DNA of 8,445 nt, from NCBI GenBank assembly GCA_900542375.1, contig UQNI01000066.1, positions 1 to 8,445 on the forward strand, written 5' to 3'. The DNA is from an uncultured Oscillospiraceae bacterium (lineage in GTDB: Bacteria; Bacillota; Clostridia; Oscillospirales; Acutalibacteraceae). The translations under genes were made by a program, and so were the position numbers. How positions within the stretch are numbered: the first letter of the stretch is position 1; every line of letters begins with the position of its first letter. Below the pieces are notes generated by a model. It searched no databases and was not told where the DNA came from. It saw only the letters and a program-made list of their open reading frames with translations. This document shows, piece after piece, positions 1-5,604 of the stretch.

Positions 1-563
1 ATGCCTACGGGTATTTGAAAGGTGAGAACGGTGTACATCGTTTGGTTCGTGTTTCTCCGTTTGACTCTTCGGGAAGACGGCATACTTCTTTTGCTTCACT
101 GGAGGTTATGCCTGAAATTGATGATAATATTCAGGTGGATATTAATCCGGATGACTTGCGCATTGATGTTTATCGTGCCAGCGGTGCCGGCGGTCAAAAG
201 GTAAATAAAACGTCTTCGGCAGTCCGTATTACCCATATACCAACCAATATTGTTGTGGCATGTCAAGTAGAACGCAGTCAGCATCAAAATCGTGATACGG
301 CAATGAAAATGCTCATTTCTAAATTAATGGAAATTAAAGAGCGTGAACATTTGGATAAAATTGAAGACATCAAGGGAGAACAAAAAGAAATTGGCTGGGG
401 CAGTCAAATTCGTTCTTATGTATTTATGCCTTATACACTTGTAAAAGACCATAGAACCAATTATGAAATGGGCAATATCAACGCGGTTATGGACGGCGAT
501 ATTGACGGCTTTATTAATGCATATTTAAAGGCGAAAAGTCTTGGTGAATTAGCAGACGTATAG
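1..563 (+). CDS. prfB: Peptide chain release factor 2 (RF2), 5'-truncated by window edge
   Basis: Class I release factor that reads UGA/UAA stop codons in the ribosomal A site and triggers peptidyl-tRNA hydrolysis in the cytoplasm. Only the C-terminal 186 residues are visible. The frame is open from base 3 and continues beyond the left edge, so the TTG at base 15 is an internal leucine codon and not a start. Two diagnostic motifs are present. The tripeptide anticodon SPF (bases 54-62) marks RF2 and not RF1. The catalytic GGQ (bases 189-197) lies in the conserved context RASGAGGQKVNKT. The C-terminus (KSLGELADV) has normal RF2 length and ends in TAG. The programmed frameshift site that usually controls prfB would lie upstream of the window and cannot be checked. 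It is probably the last gene of its transcript, because a promoter-containing gap follows. Confidence 0.96.
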   Translation, partial: AYGYLKGENGVHRLVRVSPFDSSGRRHTSFASLEVMPEIDDNIQVDINPDDLRIDVYRASGAGGQKVNKTSSAVRITHIPTNIVVACQVERSQHQNRDTAMKMLISKLMEIKEREHLDKIEDIKGEQKEIGWGSQIRSYVFMPYTLVKDHRTNYEMGNINAVMDGDIDGFINAYLKAKSLGELADV

Positions 564-567
564 CAAG

Positions 568-618
568 AAATATATTGTTATATATTTGTATTATGCGGCA
601 GTAATAACATACTGCTGC
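568..618 (+). terminator. Two hairpins after prfB, possible weak terminator
   Basis: An AT-only hairpin (8-bp stem 568-575/580-587) is followed by a stronger one with a 9-bp stem (595-603 GCGGCAGTA pairing with 610-618 TACTGCTGC, one G-U pair, 6-nt loop). No uninterrupted T-run follows the second stem, so this is not a canonical intrinsic terminator. It may end or stabilise the prfB transcript. The position directly behind the stop codon is the main reason for the call. Confidence 0.35.
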
Positions 619-627
619 AAATTCAAA

Positions 628-680
628 TATAATTTAACGACATTTTTTGATATATTTAGTGTTTTTTTGTCTATATTTCA
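628..680 (+). repeat. Three imperfect phased repeats upstream of the regulator promoter (candidate LytTR operators)
   Basis: TATAATTTA (628-636), TATATTTA (651-658) and TATATTTC (672-679) recur with their TTT cores 22 and 21 bases apart, about two helical turns, ending 20 bases before the -35 hexamer. LytTR regulators commonly bind direct repeats with this spacing, so autoregulation by the two downstream regulators is possible. The region is very AT-rich and chance similarity is a real alternative. Confidence 0.25.
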
Positions 681-699
681 GCAAAAGATGTTAATTTTT

Positions 700-728
700 T
701 TGACATGTTAAGTATTTACACATATAAT
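700..728 (+). promoter_or_regulatory. Consensus sigma-A promoter for the regulator/kinase operon
   Basis: TTGACA (700-705) and TATAAT (723-728) match both hexamers exactly with the optimal 17-base spacer. Transcription should begin near 735, leaving an AT-rich leader of about 100 bases before the first regulator start at 839. The leader holds an imperfect direct repeat, TTCAAGTTATA (755-765) and TTCAAGTATA (789-798). I see no riboswitch-like structure. The promoter needs no activator by its sequence, which suggests steady expression of the sensory genes. Confidence 0.85.
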
Positions 729-838
729 AGGAGTCAACCATATTTGGGTTTTATTTCAAGTTATAGAATTAAATACAATCAAAACTGATTCAAGTATAAA
801 AATAAATGTTTCAATATGATGAAAAAGGTGTTGAAAAT

Positions 839-1573
839 ATGTTGCTCAGAATTGCTGTTTGTGACGATGAAGCGATTCATCGATTGATTATTCGTGACAA
901 GTTAGATGCCTATGCGATTTCAAATGATATTGATTATGAACTTGATGAGTTCACCAATTCAAAAGAATTGATGAAAATGGAAAATATTTATGATATTCTG
1001 TTTTTAGATGTGCAGTTGGAAGATGGTATGAATGGTATTGAAGTGGGCAAGCGTTTGCTGCAAAAAGGAATTGATGCCACGATTATCATTACAACCTCTT
1101 TTGAGCAGTATGCATCGGAAGGCTATCATTTGAAGGCACATCGTTATTTAATTAAACCGATACAACAGTCTAATTTTAATGAAGCTATTGTATCCTGTAT
1201 AAAAGATTTTAAGAAGTCTAATAGAAAAATAGAAGTTAAGTGCGCTTATGAAAATTGTTTTATTTCTATTAACAGTATTGTTTATATAGAATCTTATCAT
1301 AGAAAACGAATGATTCATACAAAGGAACAGGTTTATGAAACGGGCGCATCGCTTCAAGAATTATTAGAGCAATTACCTACCGCGCAATTTGAAATGCCGC
1401 AAAAAAGTTATATTGTGAATTTAGACTGTGTTACCAGTTTAACCAAAACAAAAGTGATGCTGGATCATACAATTGAAATAAAACTGGCTAGAGATCGTAT
1501 AGACGACTTTAATATGAAGTTTCACAAGTACTTGAGAGGTTTTTGTAAAGGTGTTGACGGAAATTGTTACTAA
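839..1573 (+). CDS. AgrA/ComE-like LytTR response regulator, copy 1
   Basis: Cytoplasmic DNA-binding response regulator, 244 residues. The receiver domain (about 1-120) has the acidic pocket D9-D10, the predicted phospho-acceptor D57 in YDILFLDVQL, T86 and K106 in YLIKPI. A LytTR DNA-binding domain spans about 130-233. The family is phosphorylated by AgrC/ComD-type kinases and binds direct repeats upstream of target promoters. The ATG at 839 is chosen because AAAGGTG (824-830) lies 8 bases before it, and because it aligns with the start of the next gene. The earlier in-frame ATG at 806 has no Shine-Dalgarno sequence and adds 11 non-conserved residues. It is a tandem paralogue of the next gene, about 77% identical over 234 residues by hand count. 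It carries a 10-residue C-terminal tail, FCKGVDGNCY, that the second copy lacks. Confidence 0.9.
   Translation: MLLRIAVCDDEAIHRLIIRDKLDAYAISNDIDYELDEFTNSKELMKMENIYDILFLDVQLEDGMNGIEVGKRLLQKGIDATIIITTSFEQYASEGYHLKAHRYLIKPIQQSNFNEAIVSCIKDFKKSNRKIEVKCAYENCFISINSIVYIESYHRKRMIHTKEQVYETGASLQELLEQLPTAQFEMPQKSYIVNLDCVTSLTKTKVMLDHTIEIKLARDRIDDFNMKFHKYLRGFCKGVDGNCY
1547..1566 (+). promoter_or_regulatory. Ribosome binding site and TTG start of regulator copy 2, inside copy 1
   Basis: AAAGGTG (1547-1553) sits 10 bases before the TTG at 1564. The 11-base string AAAGGTGTTGA occurs both here and before copy 1 (824-834), so the ribosome binding site was carried along when the gene was duplicated. The start lies 10 bases inside the upstream gene, which suggests translational coupling. 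TTG aligns exactly with the ATG of copy 1. Confidence 0.75.
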
Positions 1574-2268
1574 AAATAGCCGTTTGCGATGACGAAGCAA
1601 TTCATCGCTTAATTATTCGTGATAAACTGGACAAATTTGCCATTTCCAATGATGTAGATTATGAACTGGATGAATTTTGTACGTCAGAGGAATTATTAAA
1701 AATTAAAAATATCTATGATATTCTGTTTTTAGATGTTCAGCTCGAAAACGGAGTGAACAGTATAGAAATTGGTAAACAACTGGTAAAGGATGGACTGGAT
1801 GCTACCATTATTTTGACAACCTCTTTTGAGCAATATGCGGCAGAAGGGTATCATTTGCACGCCCATAGATATTTGGTAAAACCAATTGCTCAAGAAAAAT
1901 TTAATGAAGCCATTCTTTCTTGTATTCAAGAGTTTAAAAAGCTTAACAGAAAAATAGCAGTAAAATGTGCTTATGAAAATTGCTTTATTTCTATTAACAA
2001 AATTATTTATATTGAATCTTATCAAAGAAAGAGAATTATTTATACAAAAGAGCAAGTGTATGAAACAGGTGCTTCATTAAATGATTTATTGTCATTACTG
2101 CCTGTAGAACAATTTGAAATGCCCCAAAAGAGTTATATTGTGAATTTTGACCACGTTACCAGCATAACGAAAACAAAAGTAATTTTAGATTATTCTACAG
2201 AAATTAAATTGGCAAGAGATAGAATGACCAATTTTAATATGAAGTTTCAAAAATACATAAGGGGATAG
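1564..2268 (+). CDS. AgrA/ComE-like LytTR response regulator, copy 2
   Basis: A 234-residue paralogue of the preceding gene with the same architecture: a receiver domain with D9-D10, phospho-acceptor D57, T86 and K106, then a LytTR DNA-binding domain (about 130-233). It starts at TTG 1564, overlapping the end of copy 1 by 10 bases. The reading frame could be opened elsewhere, but only this start aligns with copy 1 from the first residue. Differences from copy 1 are spread along the protein. One falls in the loop after the phospho-Asp, where the usually conserved glycine is Ser66 (VNSIE against MNGIE in copy 1), which could affect phosphorylation kinetics. The LytTR halves are about as similar as the whole proteins, so overlapping DNA targets and possible heterodimers are expected (inference). 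Confidence 0.88.
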   Translation: MLLKIAVCDDEAIHRLIIRDKLDKFAISNDVDYELDEFCTSEELLKIKNIYDILFLDVQLENGVNSIEIGKQLVKDGLDATIILTTSFEQYAAEGYHLHAHRYLVKPIAQEKFNEAILSCIQEFKKLNRKIAVKCAYENCFISINKIIYIESYQRKRIIYTKEQVYETGASLNDLLSLLPVEQFEMPQKSYIVNFDHVTSITKTKVILDYSTEIKLARDRMTNFNMKFQKYIRG

Positions 2269-2270
2269 TT

Positions 2271-3590
2271 ATGCTTGAGTTACTGTTTAGCGCACTGATA
2301 TGTGTAGTGGAGTACAGTATTTTTATTATGTTTTTACAACACTATCTAAATGATAGATGGGAACGATCTCGAAAGTTGTTTTGTTTTAAATTTTTGGGGC
2401 TTCTCATTTGTTCTGTTACATTAACTTTTATTAACACGTTCCAAAATTCTCTTTGGAATGTGTTAACTGTTTTTACTTTAACTTTTATTCTATCATGTAT
2501 TTTTTATCAGGGAAAATGGTTAGTTAAAATATTTCTGGCTGTTGTTACATGTACTTTATCTCTAATATCAGAATTTATTACTATGGTTATGGGGTCAGCT
2601 ATCTTCGGTGAAAATCTTACTGTTATTGTCACTCTTCCGTCTGTACAGGTACCTATGACTATTATTAGTAAGGTTCTTTTATTTACCTTAGTCCGGATTA
2701 TTTTCTTGATAAAAAGAGGTAAAAAATATACGAGAATAGGAAAAGAGTCCCTTTTACTGTATACATTGCCAGTTGTAACGGTAGCTAACATTATATTAAT
2801 GGTACAATTAGAATATTATGCTCCGTCTGAAGAGAGTCATAAGGTTTTAATGGCCTTTGTGTGTATTGGTTTGATTTTATGCAATATTGCAGTATTTTTT
2901 ATCTATGATAAAAATTTGAAAAAATATGAATTGGAAAATCAATTAAGGCAAGCACAAGAAATGCAAAGATTACAAGCTAGTTATTACATGCAATTAGAAA
3001 AGAGCTTGAATGAGAGCAGAAAACAGATGCATGACTTTAAAAATCACATTACAACATTGGAATATTTGCATCAGGGTAAGGAGAATACAAAGGCCGTTTC
3101 TTATATGCAGGAATTGCAACAGCAAATGAAAGAGCAAATGAATTTAGCAAGTTTTAAGGTGAAAAATGCAGCATTTGATGTTATACTATATGAACAGAAT
3201 AAACGTTGTCAGGAATTAGGTATCACCTTTGAGAAACAAGTTTTGTATGATGATTTATCGTTTCTATCTTATATGGATACTTGTACTATCTTTGCTAACG
3301 CATTGGACAATGCAGTTAAAGCTTGCAGTGAAATAAAAGAAGGTGAAAGAAAAATTGAGTTGTTCTTAAAAAGAAAAAAAGATATGCTTAATATTGTTAT
3401 AAAAAATACAAAACAGAATCAAATTTTGGAAAGCAATAATCGCTTTTTTACCACCAAATCCAATAAGGAACATCATGGATTTGGAATAGAAAATATTAAA
3501 ATGGCAGTAGAAAAGTATCATGGATTGGTCAGCATTGAATATACAGAAGACAGCTTTGTTTTAGCAGTGATAATTCCTATACCTGTCTAA
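2271..3590 (+). CDS. AgrC-like membrane sensor histidine kinase, copy 1
   Basis: Predicted cyclic-peptide receptor kinase of the AgrC/ComD (HPK10) group, 439 residues. The N-terminal half holds six or seven hydrophobic segments (roughly 4-24, 38-56, 62-79, 84-108, 128-147, 160-180, 192-212). A helical linker (213-250) leads to the phospho-acceptor motif HDFKNH with His254. A GHKL ATPase domain follows, with the N-box FANALDNAVKA (N343, N347) and the glycine loop HGFGIENIK (402-410). No clear separate DxGxG box is seen, which is usual for this group. ATG 2271 follows the regulator stop by 2 bases, with AAGGGG (2259-2264) as binding site overlapping the end of that gene. It is the tandem paralogue of the next gene, about 58% identical without gaps. 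The expected partners are the two upstream regulators and a peptide encoded downstream. Confidence 0.9.
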   Translation: MLELLFSALICVVEYSIFIMFLQHYLNDRWERSRKLFCFKFLGLLICSVTLTFINTFQNSLWNVLTVFTLTFILSCIFYQGKWLVKIFLAVVTCTLSLISEFITMVMGSAIFGENLTVIVTLPSVQVPMTIISKVLLFTLVRIIFLIKRGKKYTRIGKESLLLYTLPVVTVANIILMVQLEYYAPSEESHKVLMAFVCIGLILCNIAVFFIYDKNLKKYELENQLRQAQEMQRLQASYYMQLEKSLNESRKQMHDFKNHITTLEYLHQGKENTKAVSYMQELQQQMKEQMNLASFKVKNAAFDVILYEQNKRCQELGITFEKQVLYDDLSFLSYMDTCTIFANALDNAVKACSEIKEGERKIELFLKRKKDMLNIVIKNTKQNQILESNNRFFTTKSNKEHHGFGIENIKMAVEKYHGLVSIEYTEDSFVLAVIIPIPV

Positions 3591-3655
3591 CGTATGAAGA
3601 GAAGATTAGATAGCTTTTAAATTAAAGTTATTTTTGAAGGAGTATTAAAAGAGTC

Positions 3656-4984
3656 ATGTACGAAATTATAATGCAGTCATTTTTATGTTGCTTTGATTTT
3701 TTGATTGTATTGATGTTATTTCATCATTTTTTATTGGATAGATGGGAGAAATCTATCCTAGGTATCATTATAAAAGCAATTAGTGTTCTTGTTTGTGGTG
3801 TCAGTTTAGCTTGCATTAATTTTTTCGGAGTATTTTGGCTTAACGTAATAGTCGCTGTTATATTAAATTTATCTATGGCATTAAGTTTCTATAAAGGCAA
3901 ATTGCTGGTGAAATTTTTCTTATCGGTTCTGGTAGCCACATTATCTATATTCTTCGAGTTCTTTGTTATTATTTTGACGTCATGGATATTCGGAGAAAAT
4001 TTGACAATGGTGATACAAATACCTACGGCTAAATTGGCAATGACAATTATTAGTAAGGTTTTATTATTTATTGTTATTAGAATTATTTTTATATTTACTA
4101 AAGATAGAAAGGATGCTAAAAGTGGTAAAGAAGTTTTGTTTTTATTTACGTTACCGATTGTAACTATTGCAAATATTATTTTAATGGTCAAACTGGAATC
4201 TTATGTGCCCCAAAAGGAAAGCCATAAAATTCTGATGTCTTTGGTTTGTTTTGGATTAATTCTTTGTAATATTGCTGTTTTCTTTATTTATGATAGAAAC
4301 TTAAGAAAATACGAATTAGAGAATCAATTGCGAGAGGCAGAAGAAATGCAGCGTATCCAAGCGAGTTACTATAAGCAAATTGAAAAAGGTCTGAACGAAA
4401 GTAGAAAACAATTACATGATTTTAAGAATCACATAACAACTCTGGAACGCTTATATCATACAGATAGCAAGGATAAAGCATTAAATTATATGCATGAATT
4501 GCAGGCTCAGATGAGCCAACAAATGGCTGCAGCCAGCTTCCGTGTAAATAATACTGCGTTTGATGTTATTTTATATGAACAAGAAAAAGCTTGCAAAGAG
4601 CAGGGCATTACATTTGAAAAACAAATTTTATATAATGATTTATCTATCTTAAAATATATTGATACCTGTACCATTTTTGCAAATGCTTTGGATAATGCCG
4701 TAAAAGCATGCAGTGAAATACAAAACGGAGAAAAGAAAATTACTTTAGAAGTAAAGCGTACAAATGATATTTTAAGTATTATTATAGAAAATACAAAACA
4801 GAACCATGTAGTTTGTGAAAATGAAAAGTTTGTTTCTTCTAAAGCCGATAAACATAATCATGGCTTTGGAGTAGAGAATATTAAAATGGCTGTTGAAAAA
4901 TATAATGGAATTGTAAGTATTGATTATACTGACACAATATTCACGCTTGCCATTTCCATTCCATTACTTAATGAACAAAAATAA
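3656..4984 (+). CDS. AgrC-like membrane sensor histidine kinase, copy 2
   Basis: Second AgrC/ComD-type receptor kinase, 442 residues, alignable without gaps to copy 1 over 439 residues. It has the same six or seven N-terminal hydrophobic segments, the phospho-acceptor His254 in HDFKNH, the N-box FANALDNAVKA and the glycine loop HGFGVENIK (402-410). By hand count, identity to copy 1 is about 39/110 over residues 1-110, 26/50 over 111-160, 78/100 over 161-260 and 112/179 over 261-439, so divergence is concentrated in the first membrane segments. The 65-base gap behind copy 1 shows no terminator, so both are probably co-transcribed. GAAGGAG (3636-3642) lies 13 bases before ATG 3656, a longer spacing than usual. 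The start is supported by residue-for-residue alignment with copy 1. Confidence 0.9.
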   Translation: MYEIIMQSFLCCFDFLIVLMLFHHFLLDRWEKSILGIIIKAISVLVCGVSLACINFFGVFWLNVIVAVILNLSMALSFYKGKLLVKFFLSVLVATLSIFFEFFVIILTSWIFGENLTMVIQIPTAKLAMTIISKVLLFIVIRIIFIFTKDRKDAKSGKEVLFLFTLPIVTIANIILMVKLESYVPQKESHKILMSLVCFGLILCNIAVFFIYDRNLRKYELENQLREAEEMQRIQASYYKQIEKGLNESRKQLHDFKNHITTLERLYHTDSKDKALNYMHELQAQMSQQMAAASFRVNNTAFDVILYEQEKACKEQGITFEKQILYNDLSILKYIDTCTIFANALDNAVKACSEIQNGEKKITLEVKRTNDILSIIIENTKQNHVVCENEKFVSSKADKHNHGFGVENIKMAVEKYNGIVSIDYTDTIFTLAISIPLLNEQK

Positions 4985-5005
4985 GCAAATAATTTACGAA
5001 GTTTG

Positions 5006-5030
5006 TGAACAGAATATGAACGAACGTGAA
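5006..5030 (+). repeat. Short TGAA repeats upstream of the first agrD
   Basis: TGAAC (5006-5010), TGAAC (5017-5021) and TGAAG (5027-5031) recur at 11- and 10-base spacing, one helical turn each, just behind the second kinase gene. They could form part of a regulator-binding site for the agrD-agrB transcript, as AgrA-type regulators usually activate that unit. The motif is short and the function is inferred from position only. Confidence 0.2.
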
Positions 5031-5044
5031 GTTCAGTCACACTA

Positions 5045-5090
5045 AAAAGCAAAATGCGACGTTTTTTCCCAAATGTCGCATTTTGCTTTT
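5045..5090 (+). terminator. Intrinsic terminator after the kinase genes
   Basis: A perfect 16-bp stem (5045-5060 pairing with 5075-5090) encloses a 14-base loop. The core is GCAAAATGCGAC/GTCGCATTTTGC, flanked by A-run and T-run that continue into the stem. This is a strong Rho-independent structure, and the flanking runs mean it could act in both directions. It separates the regulator/kinase transcript from the peptide/AgrB transcript. Confidence 0.85.
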
Positions 5091-5095
5091 ATAAT
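5066..5095 (+). promoter_or_regulatory. Candidate weak promoter for agrD-agrD-agrB
   Basis: A perfect TATAAT (5090-5095) follows TTCCCA (5066-5071, 4 of 6 to the -35 consensus) at 18 bases. A weak -35 with a spacer longer than 17 is typical of promoters activated by AgrA-type regulators. The hexamers overlap the terminator stem-loop, which weakens the call. A promoter somewhere in 4985-5151 is needed because the terminator should stop readthrough. Confidence 0.35.
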
Positions 5096-5151
5096 TTATG
5101 TAGGCTGAAGAAAAGGCCAATCACTTAATAAAATATTTGGAGGAAACGAGA

Positions 5152-5301
5152 ATGAAAATCACAAACAAAATTACAAACAAAGTTATGAAAGCAGCAACAG
5201 ACGCAGCAGCAAAGGTAGCGGTATCTAACGTTAACTCTGCATGCACATTTATGTTGCATCAACCAAAAGTACCAGCACTTCCAAAAAGATTCCAAAAATA
5301 A
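5152..5301 (+). CDS. agrD: AgrD-like cyclic autoinducer peptide precursor, copy 1
   Basis: A 49-residue precursor of a secreted thiolactone signal. The N-terminal 28 residues form a lysine/alanine-rich, probably amphipathic leader. They are followed by the core NSA-CTFML and the tail HQPKVPALPKRFQK. The arrangement of Cys31, four residues, then xxPKxP matches the AgrD family: in Staphylococcus aureus the ring CDFIM is followed by DEPKVP. By that alignment AgrB would cut after Leu35 and close a five-residue ring CTFML through the Cys31 thiol; the N-terminal trimming point cannot be predicted. GGAGGA (5139-5144) lies 7 bases before the ATG, a strong site. The tail is basic here, not acidic as in staphylococci. 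The second precursor downstream is 29/49 identical without gaps. Confidence 0.88.
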   Translation: MKITNKITNKVMKAATDAAAKVAVSNVNSACTFMLHQPKVPALPKRFQK

Positions 5302-5338
5302 TTTCTACTCATATTGAAAGTATGAAAATTATGTATTC

Positions 5339-5396
5339 TCCGCTTACAAATGGTGTAAGCGGAACGTCCAAAGAATTGATATAGCAATCTCTTTGG
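5339..5396 (+). other. Two consecutive RNA hairpins between the agrD copies
   Basis: The first hairpin has a perfect 9-bp stem (5339-5347 TCCGCTTAC pairing with 5355-5363 GTAAGCGGA, 7-base loop). The second has 11 bp with a single bulged C (5368-5374/5390-5396 and 5375-5378/5385-5388, 6-base loop). Neither is followed by a T-run, so they are not normal terminators. In the 153-base space between two precursor genes they may set relative mRNA stability or act as an attenuator. I see no convincing separate promoter for the second agrD. Confidence 0.5.
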
Positions 5397-5454
5397 TATT
5401 CATAAAATGTTTGGCATCAATAAGGATGTTGAACTTTTGTGGAGGTATGAAAAT

Positions 5455-5604
5455 ATGAAAACGAATCGTAAACTTTTTGAGAAGATTGTAAAAACAGCTA
5501 CGGATACAGCTGCTAAAGATGCAATGTGCAATGTAAACTCGGTATGTAGTTTTATGCTGCACCAACCTAAAATTCCAGTAATCCCACATCGGTTTCAAAC
5601 TTGA
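5455..5604 (+). CDS. agrD: AgrD-like cyclic autoinducer peptide precursor, copy 2
   Basis: A 49-residue paralogue of the first precursor with the same plan: a charged helical leader, the core NSV-CSFML with ring Cys31, and the tail HQPKIPVIPHRFQT. Predicted AgrB cleavage after Leu35 would give the ring CSFML, differing from copy 1 only by Ser for Thr in the ring and Val for Ala just before it. A second cysteine, Cys25, is absent from copy 1. The ATG at 5455 is chosen because TGGAGG (5440-5445) lies 9 bases upstream and the length then equals copy 1. The ATG at 5407 in the same frame would add 16 unrelated residues and has no binding site. The stop codon overlaps the agrB start by 4 bases, linking synthesis of signal and processing enzyme. 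Confidence 0.88.
   Translation: MKTNRKLFEKIVKTATDTAAKDAMCNVNSVCSFMLHQPKIPVIPHRFQT

Noticed and set aside
628..680. Phased repeats as a CRISPR array
   Set aside because: The units are 8-9 bases, imperfect and AT-only, and there are no spacers of CRISPR length or cas genes.
806..838. Earlier in-frame ATG start for regulator copy 1
   Set aside because: It has no ribosome binding site, adds 11 residues absent from copy 2, and the ATG at 839 has AAAGGTG at good spacing.
5376..5406. Possible promoter for agrD copy 2 (TTGATA then CATAAA)
   Set aside because: The spacing of 19 bases and only four matches in the -10 are too weak, and the hexamers fall within a hairpin.
5407..5454. Earlier in-frame ATG start for agrD copy 2
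   Set aside because: It would add 16 unrelated residues. The TGGAGG at 5440-5445 points to 5455, and the resulting 49 residues equal copy 1.
5344..5598. Open - strand frame opposite agrD copy 2
   Set aside because: It covers the well-supported precursor gene and the hairpin region, and its translation shows no family features.
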